Assembly (NCBI RefSeq): GCF_009708215.1
Contig: NZ_CP046175.1
Span: 4,960,001 to 5,024,000, forward strand
Length of the DNA: 64,000 nucleotides
Origin: Occultella kanbiaonis
GTDB lineage: Bacteria; Actinomycetota; Actinomycetes; Actinomycetales; Beutenbergiaceae
Direction of reading: 5' to 3'
The position numbers were made by a program, and so were the translations under genes. The notes below the pieces were generated by a model. It was given only the letters and a program-made list of their open reading frames with translations. It did no database searches and was not told where the DNA came from. Positions 24,829 to 33,563 of the stretch are shown piece after piece (position 1 is the first letter of the stretch; each line of letters starts with the position of its first letter).

Positions 24829-26952
24829 TCAGAGCGCCCGCACCTCCAGCAGCACCGCGTGCTCGGGGTTCAGCCGCGGCAGTACCAGGCCCACCCGGTG
24901 CAGCATCCGCCCGGACAGCCGCACCCCGTGCTCGGCCCACGGCAGCGGCCGACCCCAGCCCCCGCCGTCGTCCGTCCCTACGCCGACCAGCGTGACCTCA
25001 TAGGTGAGGTCCTCGTCCAGCCCGGCCAGCGTGACGGGCGGCGTGGGCTGGTGCGCCGACGTCGCCAGCATGACGCCCGCGAACAGGCCGTGCCGTCGGT
25101 CCGGCGCGACGACGCCGTGCACGAACCGGCTCGGGTCCGGCTCGTCCGCGCGGACCGTGCGGCCGGTGTGCAGGAGCTCGCGGTAGCGCTTGTGCGCGGC
25201 GATCCACTCGGCCACCCGGGCCCGCTCGGTCTCCGAGGCGGCCGTCAGGTCCCACTCGAGCCCGAAGTGCCCGAACATGGCGGTCGCGGCCCGGAAGGAC
25301 AGGTCGTGGGTGCGTCCGGTGCTGTGCGAGGTGGGCGAGGCGACGTGCGCCCCGACGAGCTCGGGCGGCAGCAACAGCCCGGTCCAGCGCTGGATGTGCT
25401 GGCGTTCGAGCGGGTCGATGCAGTCCGAGGCCCAGACCCGGTCGGTGCGTTCCAGGACCTCGAGGTCCACCCGCCCGCCGCCGGAGGCGCAGCTCTCGAT
25501 CTCGACCTCGGGGTGCGCGGCCTTGAGGTCGTCCACGAGCCGGTAGAACGCCGCGGTCTGGGCGTGCACGAGCGCCTTCCCGGTGGCCGGGTCGCACGCC
25601 TCGATCAGGTCGCGGTTGTGGTCCCACTTCAAGTAGGCGATGTCATAGGTGTCCAGCAGCGCGATCAGCCGGCCGCGGATGTGCGCGAACGCCTCCGGGA
25701 TGGTCAGGTTCAGCACCTGCTGGCTGCGGAACTCCATCGGCAACCGGCCCACCGGCGCGAGGATCCAGTCCGGGTGCGCGCGGGCCAGGTCGGAGTCGAC
25801 GTTGATCATCTCCGGCTCCACCCACAGCCCGAACTCCATGCCGGTGCCGCGCACGTGGTCGATGAGCGGGCCGAGCCCGTCCGGCCACACGTCGGCGGAG
25901 ACCTCCCAGTCCCCCAGCCCCGAGGTGTCGTCACGGCGCGAGCCGAACCAGCCGTCGTCGAGCACGAACCGCTCCACCCCGACGGCGGCGCCCGCGTCCG
26001 CGAGCTCCGTCAACTTCTCGAGCCTCTGGTCGAAGTAGACGGCCTCCCAGGTGTTCAGGGCGACCGGCCGGGGCCGGGTCGCCCGGCCCGGGCGGGCGCG
26101 CAGCCACTCGTGGAATCGCGCGGACAGCTCGTCCAGGCCGACACCGTAGGAGTAGTAGAGCCACGGGGTGGTGTAGTCCTCGCCCGGGGCGAGCACGATC
26201 TCACCGGGCAGCAGGAGCTCGCCCCCGCCGAGCAGCTTGCGTCCGTCGTTGTGGTGCTCGGCGTACATGCGGTGGTTGCCGCTCCACGCCGTGTGCACGC
26301 CCCAGACCTCACCACCGCCGAAGGAGAACCCGGCCTCCCCGGCGATCATCAGCGTGGTCGAGGACAGACCGGTCCGGCCGCGCCTGCTGTCCTGGCTGCG
26401 TACGCCGAGCTGCCACGGGGCGCGCTGCGGTGCGCGTTCGCGCAGGTGGTGACCGGTGAAGTCGAGGACCTCGGTGGCCCGGGCCGGCACCGGCAGGATC
26501 AGGTGGGCGGCGTCCAGGGTGTAGGGCGCGGCCGCGTGGTTGGTCACCGTGGCACGCTGGCGGACCAGGCCCTGGGGCGACAGCTCGAGGACGACGGCGA
26601 GGCCGAGTCCGCTCGGGTCGCTCGCCTCCAGCTCGGCGCGGTCGGCGTCGAAGCGCGCGTCCGTGACGGCGAACCGGTGGCTCGAGCGGGCACCGGCGAA
26701 GTGGCCGCTCAGCCCGGGCGTGCCGAGCCAGCCCGCGGACAGCTCCGGCAGCAGGCTCACCTGGACCGGGTCGTTCGTCTGGTCGGTGACCTGCTGGGGG
26801 CGCGAGGCGAGGTCCAGGTCAGCCAGTGCGGCGCCCGGCACGTCACCGAGGTCGGCGCCCCAGTGCAGCACCTCGGGCAGCCGGTCGCCGATGGTGCGCA
26901 GCACGACGGAGACCCCGCCGGCGCGCAGGTGATGGAGCACGGGCTCGGACAA
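24829..26952 (-). CDS. Alpha-galactosidase, glycoside hydrolase family 36
   Basis: A 707-residue enzyme hydrolysing alpha-1,6-galactosides such as raffinose or melibiose. After an N-terminal beta-sandwich domain (about 1-310), the catalytic barrel shows RFVLDDGWFGSRRDD, GLWVEPEMIN, the nucleophile Asp in IAYLKWDHNRD, ESCASGGGRVDLEVL and the acid/base Asp in VWASDCIDPLERQHIQRW. A TTG start at 26952 is preferred because GGAGG lies six bases before it; the in-frame codons further up have no such site. No signal peptide, so it acts on imported sugar. It is divergent from a heparinase-like gene across 80 bp. Confidence 0.93.
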   Translation of the reverse strand: MSEPVLHHLRAGGVSVVLRTIGDRLPEVLHWGADLGDVPGAALADLDLASRPQQVTDQTNDPVQVSLLPELSAGWLGTPGLSGHFAGARSSHRFAVTDARFDADRAELEASDPSGLGLAVVLELSPQGLVRQRATVTNHAAAPYTLDAAHLILPVPARATEVLDFTGHHLRERAPQRAPWQLGVRSQDSRRGRTGLSSTTLMIAGEAGFSFGGGEVWGVHTAWSGNHRMYAEHHNDGRKLLGGGELLLPGEIVLAPGEDYTTPWLYYSYGVGLDELSARFHEWLRARPGRATRPRPVALNTWEAVYFDQRLEKLTELADAGAAVGVERFVLDDGWFGSRRDDTSGLGDWEVSADVWPDGLGPLIDHVRGTGMEFGLWVEPEMINVDSDLARAHPDWILAPVGRLPMEFRSQQVLNLTIPEAFAHIRGRLIALLDTYDIAYLKWDHNRDLIEACDPATGKALVHAQTAAFYRLVDDLKAAHPEVEIESCASGGGRVDLEVLERTDRVWASDCIDPLERQHIQRWTGLLLPPELVGAHVASPTSHSTGRTHDLSFRAATAMFGHFGLEWDLTAASETERARVAEWIAAHKRYRELLHTGRTVRADEPDPSRFVHGVVAPDRRHGLFAGVMLATSAHQPTPPVTLAGLDEDLTYEVTLVGVGTDDGGGWGRPLPWAEHGVRLSGRMLHRVGLVLPRLNPEHAVLLEVRAL

Positions 26953-27032
26953 GGTTGACCTCCGGCAGGGTTCTGGATCGGGCGTGTGGACCGTGGCTAG
27001 CCCGGTCCGCACCGCTGGTTAGGCTACCGACC

Positions 27033-28961
27033 GTGACCCGCACCGACGCCCCGGCCGCCCCTGTCCTGAGGTCCACCTTCGACCCGGACCGCATCGCCGA
27101 GGCCCTCTCCCGTGGTGGGGCCCGGGTGCCGTTCCCGAGGGCCGGGGACCGGGCGGCGTGGGCGGCGATCACTCCCGCGAACTCGGCGATCCTCACCCGG
27201 GTGAGCTCCGCCGTCGCCGACCGGCCCTGGCCGGCGCCCACCTACTCGCAGCGCCTCGCCTTCACCCGCAGCGGCAGTCGGCGCGCGTTCGAGGAACCGT
27301 ACTTCGACCGCCGCCGGAGGCTGACCGCGCTCGCGCTCGCGCTGGCCGCCGAGCCGGGCCGCCACGACGTCGACGACCTGATCGACGGCCTCGGGTTCGT
27401 CCTCGAGGAGGCGAGCTGGTGTCTGCCCGCCCATGACACGCAGCCCGGGCAGCAGCGCCGCGACCTCCCCGACCCGCAGGACCCGGTGCTCGACCTGTTC
27501 GCCGGTGAGACCGCCGCGACCCTGTCCTGGATCGCGTGGCTGCACGCCGACCGGCTCGCCGCCGCCGGAGGGCTGCTGGAGCGGATCCGTGCGGAGATCT
27601 CGCGCCGCGTGCTGGTCCCGTTCGAGACCTTCGGCCCCGCGTACACCTGGTACGCGGTCGGCACGAACTGGAACCCCTGGATCGTGGCCAACGTGCTCAC
27701 CGCCACGGTGCTGCACCCTCCTTCCCCCGAGCGCACCCGCGCGATCGTCGCCTCCGCCCTGACGAGCCTTGACGGCTACCTCGCGCACGCACCGCAGGAC
27801 GGCGGTTGCACCGAGGGGATCATGTACTGGTGGCAGTCGGCGGCCCGGCTGTACGAGGCCGTCGACGTGCTCGGCTGGGCCGATCCCGACGGCGCCGCTC
27901 AGGTCCTCGCGCATCCACTGCTGCGGTCGATGGTGCGCTACCCGCTCGTGGTGCACCTGGGCGGCGAGTGGTCCGCGAGTTTCGGCGACGGCGTCGGCCG
28001 GGTCCCACAGCCCGGTCCCGGCATCGACAAGGACCGGCACCCGCCGGCGCTGCTGCACCGGTTCGCGCTGGCCGTCGGCGACGACGACGTGGTCGCCATG
28101 GCCCGCACCCTCACGCCCGAGCTCGAACTGCCGGTCGCGATGTACCGCTCGCTGGTCACGTTGTTCGATCCGACCTGGCCCGACGGCGGCGCCTCCGGCC
28201 CCGAGCAGCCGTCGCCTCCCACGGCGGTCGGCTCGTACTGGCTCGGTGAGTCCGAGGTGGTCGCCCTCGGCAGCGCCGACGGCCGGCTCCGGCTGGTGGC
28301 CAAGGGTGGTCACAACGACGAGCCGCACAACCACAACGACGTCGGCAGCTTCGTGCTGGCGGTCGACGGGCAGCAGTTGCTCATCGACGTGGGCACCGGC
28401 CAGTACACCGCCGCCAGTTTCTCGCCGTCGCGCTACGACACCTGGTACCTGCGGTCCGAGTTCCACTCGGTGCCGCAGGTGGACGGAGTCGGGCAGTCCC
28501 CGGGCGCGCAGTTCCGCGGCGAGGTGTTGGCCCGGGACTCCTCCTCCATCCGGCTCGAGCTCGCCGGCGCCTACCCGGCGCAGGCGGGCCTGACGTCCTG
28601 GCAGCGGGAGCTGCGCCTGGCCGACGACGGCCTGCGGATCACCGAGCAGTGGGCCCTGGCCGGTCGGGCCGACGGCGCCGAGGACGACGCCGAGGACCCG
28701 GACGTGCGCGTGCACCTGCTGCTGGCGCGACCGCCGCTACGAGCCGCGGACGGCTCGCTCGGACTCCGCGGCCCGGACGGCGACGCGGTCCTGGCGCACC
28801 TGCACATGGACGCCGGCGACTTCGAGCTGAGCGTCGAGACGATCGGCCTCGAGGACGCCATCCTGCGTGGCGTCTGGGGCCCGGAGATCGCCAGGGTGGT
28901 GCTGCGCGCGACCGGAGGTGGCCGCACGGGCCGCGGGCGGGTCACGATCTCGCTGCCCTGA
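27033..28961 (+). CDS. Heparinase II/III-family protein (second copy)
   Basis: A 642-residue protein from GTG 27033. The N-terminal toroid-like part includes NWNPWIVANVLTATVLH and DGGCTEGIMYWWQSAARLYEAVDVLG, and the C-terminal beta domain has GGHNDEPHNHNDVGSFVLAVDGQQLLIDVGTGQYTA, the heparinase II/III signature. It shares architecture, not close sequence, with the gene at 20.5 kb. No signal peptide is seen. TAGGCT at 27020-27025 would serve as a -10 placing the transcript start at the GTG, so it may be leaderless. Substrate is unknown; the adjacent alpha-galactosidase suggests a shared plant or microbial glycan. Confidence 0.78.
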   Translation: MTRTDAPAAPVLRSTFDPDRIAEALSRGGARVPFPRAGDRAAWAAITPANSAILTRVSSAVADRPWPAPTYSQRLAFTRSGSRRAFEEPYFDRRRRLTALALALAAEPGRHDVDDLIDGLGFVLEEASWCLPAHDTQPGQQRRDLPDPQDPVLDLFAGETAATLSWIAWLHADRLAAAGGLLERIRAEISRRVLVPFETFGPAYTWYAVGTNWNPWIVANVLTATVLHPPSPERTRAIVASALTSLDGYLAHAPQDGGCTEGIMYWWQSAARLYEAVDVLGWADPDGAAQVLAHPLLRSMVRYPLVVHLGGEWSASFGDGVGRVPQPGPGIDKDRHPPALLHRFALAVGDDDVVAMARTLTPELELPVAMYRSLVTLFDPTWPDGGASGPEQPSPPTAVGSYWLGESEVVALGSADGRLRLVAKGGHNDEPHNHNDVGSFVLAVDGQQLLIDVGTGQYTAASFSPSRYDTWYLRSEFHSVPQVDGVGQSPGAQFRGEVLARDSSSIRLELAGAYPAQAGLTSWQRELRLADDGLRITEQWALAGRADGAEDDAEDPDVRVHLLLARPPLRAADGSLGLRGPDGDAVLAHLHMDAGDFELSVETIGLEDAILRGVWGPEIARVVLRATGGGRTGRGRVTISLP

Positions 28962-28973
28962 GTCGCGGCCTAC

Positions 28974-29480
28974 CTACTGGGCGATCCACACGTGGTCGTC
29001 GTTCTTCACCGCGTGCGAGCGAACCAGGTGGCGCTGCCCGGCCCTGCTGACCAGCCCGTTCTCGGCGGCGGACGTGGCGATCCGCTCCCGGAACCTGCGC
29101 CACTGCTTGGACCCGTTCACGGTGCCCATGAACTCGATCGTCTCGGCCACGTAAACCTCGGAGCCGTCCGCGACCGGCGCGATCCGGTAGGTGATGTCGT
29201 CGTCGTGGTACATCTTCTGGGTCCACTCGGTCGGTGACTTCTGCGTGACCCAGGTGCCGGTGAGGATCGGAGCCACGAGGCCGGCGACGACGTCGACGGG
29301 CGCGTTGACGACCACGCTCTCGCCGAGAGAGCCCGCCTTGCCCGACTGCCGGCCCGCGGAGCGCCGGGCGCCAATCTCGGCGCCCTTCGCCACCGCCTTG
29401 CGCTTGACGATGGTGCCGACGACGGACATCACGAGAATCAGCGCGACCACGCCGATCCCGAGAAGGGTGGGGGTATCCAT
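28974..29480 (-). CDS. Membrane-anchored hypothetical protein, SRPBCC-like
   Basis: A 168-residue protein from ATG 29480. One N-terminal membrane helix (TLLGIGVVALILVMSVVGTIV) is followed by a basic linker and a soluble domain starting SLGESVVVNAPVDVVAGLVAPIL, which resembles the opening strand and helix of SRPBCC (START-like) folds. Other parts, such as DDDITYRIAPVADGSEVYVAETIEFMG, fit alternating beta strands. Family assignment is tentative and no ligand can be proposed. It is convergent with the heparinase-like gene (12-bp gap) and lies 22 bp after the stop-side neighbour, the AraC gene, on the same strand. Confidence 0.6.
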   Translation of the reverse strand: MDTPTLLGIGVVALILVMSVVGTIVKRKAVAKGAEIGARRSAGRQSGKAGSLGESVVVNAPVDVVAGLVAPILTGTWVTQKSPTEWTQKMYHDDDITYRIAPVADGSEVYVAETIEFMGTVNGSKQWRRFRERIATSAAENGLVSRAGQRHLVRSHAVKNDDHVWIAQ

Positions 29481-29502
29481 GGGGGTCAATATGTCACGGC
29501 GG

Positions 29503-30339
29503 TCACCGGCGGCGGTACCGCCCGGGAGGCACACCGTGGTGGGCGCGGAACCGCCGGGAGAAGTGGAACTCGTCGACGTAGCCCAGGGCACGCGCGACCG
29601 CCCGATTGGTCAGGTCCGTGTGCCGGAGCAGGGTCGCGGCCGCGGCGAGGCGTCGCTCGTTGCGGAACGCCAGGGGCGAGCGGCCCACCTCGGCCGAGAA
29701 CCGTCGTCGGAACGCGTCGTAGGAAAGCCCCACCTCGGCCGCCAGGGCGCGCAGGTCGACCGGCGCGTCGAGGGTGCCCGAGAGCCGTTCCACCGCGGTC
29801 TGGATCGGTGCCGTGAGCGACTCCCCGGCGTCGGACCGGCCGGCGTCGAGCAGCCAGTCCGCGAGCGCCATGAGCTGGTGCTCGGCCGCGAGGCGACCCG
29901 AGGGGGTCATCCGCAGCACGGCCTGCAGGGCTGCCATCGCCGGCGTCGGGGACGGGTGCTGCGGGCCGGGCGCGGGCAGCGCCCCGGCTGCGTCGAGGCC
30001 TTCGAACAGTGGTCCGTCGAACACGGCGAAGACCTCCGTCCACCGTTCGCCGGGCGCCGTCGCGTACCGGTGCGGCACCCCGGGCCGGACCACCGTGACG
30101 GTGCCCGGGCGGATCGGCCGCGTGCCCTCGGCATCCTCGTAGACGCCGTGCCCGGCGAACACCGCGGACAGCACGTAGGGGCTCATGACCCGCAGATTCG
30201 CGGGCATCACAGGTTCGTCATCGATGACCTGACCGGCCAGCACGAGCCGGCCGATCCTGGTCACCGGCGCGTCCGCGACGAGCAGACGGGTGCGCTGGTC
30301 CATGGTCCGATTGAACCGCGATCGCGCCAGAACGTACAT
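29503..30339 (-). CDS. AraC family transcriptional regulator
   Basis: A regulator with an N-terminal cupin-like effector domain (GRLVLAGQVIDDEPVMPANLRVMSPYVLSAVFAGHGVYED ... GTVTVVRPGVPHRYATAPGERW) and a C-terminal double helix-turn-helix (about the last 100 residues: DLRALAAEVGLSYDAFRRRFSAEVGRSPLAFRNERRLAAAATLLR and VARALGYVDEFHFSRRFRAHHGVPPGRYR). It is divergent from the phytanoyl-CoA dioxygenase gene and is its likely regulator. The start is uncertain: ATG 30339 is used here because GGAG lies upstream, but 30378 and 30303 are also possible. Confidence 0.85.
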   Translation of the reverse strand: MYVLARSRFNRTMDQRTRLLVADAPVTRIGRLVLAGQVIDDEPVMPANLRVMSPYVLSAVFAGHGVYEDAEGTRPIRPGTVTVVRPGVPHRYATAPGERWTEVFAVFDGPLFEGLDAAGALPAPGPQHPSPTPAMAALQAVLRMTPSGRLAAEHQLMALADWLLDAGRSDAGESLTAPIQTAVERLSGTLDAPVDLRALAAEVGLSYDAFRRRFSAEVGRSPLAFRNERRLAAAATLLRHTDLTNRAVARALGYVDEFHFSRRFRAHHGVPPGRYRRR

Positions 30340-30423
30340 GGCATTGTCCACTCCGAGCATTCCGGCCCGGGTGTCCAACTGCCTAGCGTGGACGGTTCAG
30401 ATCCGATCGATGGTGAGGTCCCG

Positions 30424-31191
30424 ATGAGCAGCGTCCAGCACACCCACACACCCCTGGTCACCGAGCAGATGCGTGCGCAGTACCGTGACGAGGGCTACTT
30501 CATCCTGGAGAACGTCCTCAGTGACACCGAGCTCGAGCTGCTGCGCGGGGGCGCCCAGTTCGCCGTCGACCGGCTCGACGCCGAGATGGACGCCCAGGGC
30601 GTGGATCGGATCGGCATCAATGCCCGGGGCAAGCGGTACTTCTCCGCGATGGTCTACCAGCAGCGGCCCGAGCTGAGGCAGTTCCTGTTCGGGGACACGA
30701 TGGCACAGATCTGCCGCGCGACCCTCGGGGACGACGCGTACCTGTTCTGGGAGCAGTACGTCCTCAAGGCGGGCGATCCGGACACCGCGTTCGCCTGGCA
30801 CCAGGACTCCGGGTACGTCCATGAGAACCACGAGCCGTACCTGACCTGCTGGATCGCCCTCGACGACGTCACCGAGGAGAACGGCTCGGTGTACCTGCTG
30901 CCGTACTCACGGTCCGGGATCCGCTCCTACATCAAGCACATCCCGGACCCGCAGGTCAATGACAAGGTCTGCTACTTCGGGTCGGACCCGGGGATGCCCG
31001 TCGTGGTCCCGGCCGGGTCCATCGCCGTGTTCTCCAGCATGGTGATCCACCGCAGCGGGCCGAACCTGACCGACCGGATGCGGAGGGTCTACCTGGCGCA
31101 GTACTCGGCGGAGGTGATCATGTCCGCGGACGGCTCCGAGCCGTGGGGATCGTTCGACCCGTTCCTGCGCGACGGGGCCGTCATCGCCTGA
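30424..31191 (+). CDS. Phytanoyl-CoA dioxygenase (PhyH) family protein
   Basis: A 255-residue non-heme Fe(II)/2-oxoglutarate oxygenase. The iron triad is visible: His and Asp in FAWHQDSGYVHENH and the distal His in VIHRSGPNLTDRMRR, where the following Arg would hold 2-oxoglutarate. The double-stranded beta-helix core (EPYLTCWIALDDVTEENGSVYLLPYS) is typical. The substrate is unknown; PhyH proteins next to AraC regulators are common in bacterial carbohydrate or secondary metabolism loci. The divergent AraC gene probably controls it, since the two share a short promoter region. Confidence 0.87.
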   Translation: MSSVQHTHTPLVTEQMRAQYRDEGYFILENVLSDTELELLRGGAQFAVDRLDAEMDAQGVDRIGINARGKRYFSAMVYQQRPELRQFLFGDTMAQICRATLGDDAYLFWEQYVLKAGDPDTAFAWHQDSGYVHENHEPYLTCWIALDDVTEENGSVYLLPYSRSGIRSYIKHIPDPQVNDKVCYFGSDPGMPVVVPAGSIAVFSSMVIHRSGPNLTDRMRRVYLAQYSAEVIMSADGSEPWGSFDPFLRDGAVIA

Positions 31192-31281
31192 CGGCGCTCG
31201 TCGCGCGGGTGCGCGAACGGCGGATGCTCTCGCGGCCGGTCCTCGCCCGACGAGGCTCGCCCCCGACCGACGAACGGTCGC

Positions 31282-32067
31282 TCAGATGCCCTGCCAGGCC
31301 GGCTTTGACTCGTACGTCTGGCGGTAGTAGCTCGCGAGCTGCAGGCGGGACGCGGCGGCCTCGTCCACGAGCACGGTCGCGTGCGGGTGGTGCTGCAGGA
31401 TCGTGGCCGGCCACATCGCGCTGACGCTGCCCTCGACCATGTGGTGCACGGCCTCGGCCTTGGCCAGGCCGGTGGCGACGAGCACGAGGTGCCGGGCACT
31501 CATGATGGTGGCGAGGCCCTGGGTGAGGCAGTGGGTGGGCACCTGCTCGAGGTCGCCGTCGAAGAACCGGGCGTTGTCCGCCCGGGTCTGCACGGTGAGC
31601 GTCTTGATCCGGGTGCGCGAGGCGAGCGAGGAGCCCGGCTCGTTGAAGGCGATGTGCCCGTCGGTGCCGATCCCGAGGATCTGCAGGTCCACCCCGCCGG
31701 CGTCCACGATGGCCTGCTCGTAGGCGGCGCAGGCCGCGGGGATGTCCGCGGCGAGCCCGTCGGGGCCCTGCACGTTGGCGGGGTCGATGTCCACCCGGCC
31801 GGCGAACTCCGTGTCGATCACGTTCCGGTACCGCTGCGGGTGGTCCGCGGCAAGTCCCACGTACTCGTCCAGCATGAACGCACGTGCGCCGGCGAGCGAG
31901 ATCGCACCGGCGGCGTACCGGGTGGCGAGCTCGTCGTAGATCGCGAGCGGGGAGGACCCGGTGGCGACGCCGAGCACGGCATCGGGCTTGCGATCCAGCA
32001 GCGCGGCGATCGCGTCGGCGACGATGGTGGCGATGGCCCGGGAATCCGGCGCGATGATGAGCTCCAT
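31282..32067 (-). CDS. nagB: Glucosamine-6-phosphate deaminase
   Basis: A 261-residue enzyme converting glucosamine 6-phosphate to fructose 6-phosphate and ammonia. Motifs: GVATGSSPLAIYDEL (phosphate binding), FMLDEYVGL with the catalytic Asp, GIGTDGHIAFNEPGSS with the catalytic Asp-His pair, and TIMSARHLVLVATGLAKAEAV. Length fits the family. The ATG at 32067 is the natural start. No nagA or PTS gene is adjacent; the NagZ-like GH3 at 19 kb is the nearest partner for amino-sugar use. It stands between the PhyH gene (convergent) and a small membrane protein gene. Confidence 0.93.
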   Translation of the reverse strand: MELIIAPDSRAIATIVADAIAALLDRKPDAVLGVATGSSPLAIYDELATRYAAGAISLAGARAFMLDEYVGLAADHPQRYRNVIDTEFAGRVDIDPANVQGPDGLAADIPAACAAYEQAIVDAGGVDLQILGIGTDGHIAFNEPGSSLASRTRIKTLTVQTRADNARFFDGDLEQVPTHCLTQGLATIMSARHLVLVATGLAKAEAVHHMVEGSVSAMWPATILQHHPHATVLVDEAAASRLQLASYYRQTYESKPAWQGI

Positions 32068-32204
32068 GGGCCCACTCTCCCAGAATCGCGGCATCGATCT
32101 CACCTGCGTCCGGACAGTGCCCCACAGGGCGAGGGTCCGGCGGCCGACCGGCCACCGGACCCTCGCTTCGCGGACCTCGATCCCACCAGGACCGAGGTCG
32201 GCGA

Positions 32205-32486
32205 TCACTTCCTGACGGAGTTCCCGCCCGTGCTCTTCGCGGTCAGCCCCAGGTAGACACCGAGCAGCACGACGGCCGCGACGATCGAGATGACCCAGCG
32301 GATCCAGTCGATCCCCGAAGTGTCCTGGACGCCGAGCCAGCCGGAGATCAGGTAGCCGAGCAGGGCGCCGACGATCCCGATGATGACCGTCCAGAGCATC
32401 CCGATCTTCTGTGGCCCGGGCCGGACGAGGCGTGCGATGACGCCGATGACAGCGCCGAAGATGATGACACCGATGACTTCGCCCAT
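32205..32486 (-). CDS. GlsB/YeaQ/YmgE family small membrane protein
   Basis: A 93-residue protein with three hydrophobic segments: VIGVIIFGAVIGVIARLV, LWTVIIGIVGALLGYLISGWLG and WVISIVAAVVLLGVYLGL. The RPGPQK turn between the first two is characteristic of the transglycosylase-associated (GlsB/YeaQ) family, small inner-membrane proteins often linked to stress. The ATG at 32486 has GAGGT at proper spacing. Monocistronic by appearance, between nagB and an EamA transporter on the same strand. Confidence 0.9.
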   Translation of the reverse strand: MGEVIGVIIFGAVIGVIARLVRPGPQKIGMLWTVIIGIVGALLGYLISGWLGVQDTSGIDWIRWVISIVAAVVLLGVYLGLTAKSTGGNSVRK

Positions 32487-32592
32487 GGATGAACCTCGAT
32501 CCTTCTCGAACAGACATTCGCAGCGATGGCTGCAGTCGAAAGCGTGGCACAGGCGGTCCCGTCCCGCCCGTTGGGCGGATTCGGCGGCAGCT

Positions 32593-33471
32593 TCAGCCCG
32601 GCTCCACCGCGGGCCGTCGCCCGCTTCCCGAGATCCACACCGCAGCACTGACCGCGAGGACGCCGACCACCTCGCCGGCCGTGGGCAGCTGGGCCAGCGC
32701 GATCACGCCGATGATGGTGGCCGAGACCGGGAGCAGGGCATTCATGAGCGCGAACGTGGCCGTGCCGAGCCGCTTCAGGGTGACCTGGTCCAGCACGTAC
32801 GGCACCACGCTGGAGAGCACCCCCACGGCGGCCGCGGTCACGAGGATCTCCGGGCGGACGGCGGCGCCGGCGAACGGTGCGGAGAACGGCGCGAACGCGA
32901 CCGCGGCGATCGTGAGCCCCACCGCGAGGGAGGACAGTCCGTCCCGCGCCCGCACGATCCGGCCACCGATGACCATGTAGGCGGCCCAGAGCACCCCGGC
33001 GGCAAGCGCCGCAGCGAGACCGAGGAGGAGGTCCGCCGTCGACCCCGTCACCGACCAGTCCAGGCCGACGAGGCTGATCGAGAGCACCCCGAACAGTGCC
33101 AGCCCGATCGCGATCCGGGCCCGCGCCGTCCGGCCGCCCCACGCGGCCACGGCCACGGGGCCGGTGAACTCGACGGCGACGGCGGCGCCGAGCGGCAGGT
33201 GCTCGATCGCCACGTAGAACAGCATGTTCATGCCGAGCAGGACGAGCCCGAAGACGCCGGTCTGGGTGAGCGTGCGGCGGTTCCAGTCGGCGCGCCAGGG
33301 GCGCACCACGAGCAGGAGGACGACGGCGGCGAACACCGCGCGCAGCCAGGCGACGGCGTGCGGGGGCATCGTCGGGTACAGGCCCACCGCGAGGGCGGCG
33401 CCGATGTACTGCGAGAAGCCGCCGACCAGGAAGAGCAGTGGTGCCGGGGTCCGGTCCACCAGTTGTCTCAT
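32593..33471 (-). CDS. EamA/RhtA-type DMT family exporter
   Basis: A 292-residue membrane protein with ten predicted helices arranged as two EamA repeats. The second repeat contains AALAAGVLWAAYMVIGGRI and ends VPYVLDQVTLKRLGTATFALMNALLPVSATIIGVIALAQLPTAGEVVGVLAVSAAVW, closely resembling threonine/homoserine exporter RhtA-like proteins. Likely role is export of amino acids or small metabolites; the substrate is not determinable. ATG 33471 is chosen because it immediately precedes the cytoplasmic leader MRQLVDRTPAPLL; an in-frame start 16 codons earlier has no sequence support. Confidence 0.85.
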   Translation of the reverse strand: MRQLVDRTPAPLLFLVGGFSQYIGAALAVGLYPTMPPHAVAWLRAVFAAVVLLLVVRPWRADWNRRTLTQTGVFGLVLLGMNMLFYVAIEHLPLGAAVAVEFTGPVAVAAWGGRTARARIAIGLALFGVLSISLVGLDWSVTGSTADLLLGLAAALAAGVLWAAYMVIGGRIVRARDGLSSLAVGLTIAAVAFAPFSAPFAGAAVRPEILVTAAAVGVLSSVVPYVLDQVTLKRLGTATFALMNALLPVSATIIGVIALAQLPTAGEVVGVLAVSAAVWISGSGRRPAVEPG

Positions 33472-33563
33472 CGCTGCCCGCTCACCCGGTTCATGATGCC
33501 AGCGCACCCGGCCCGCCACGGCCGGCGGTCCGAGTCCCGGGACGGCCCCACGCCCGGCGAGGG

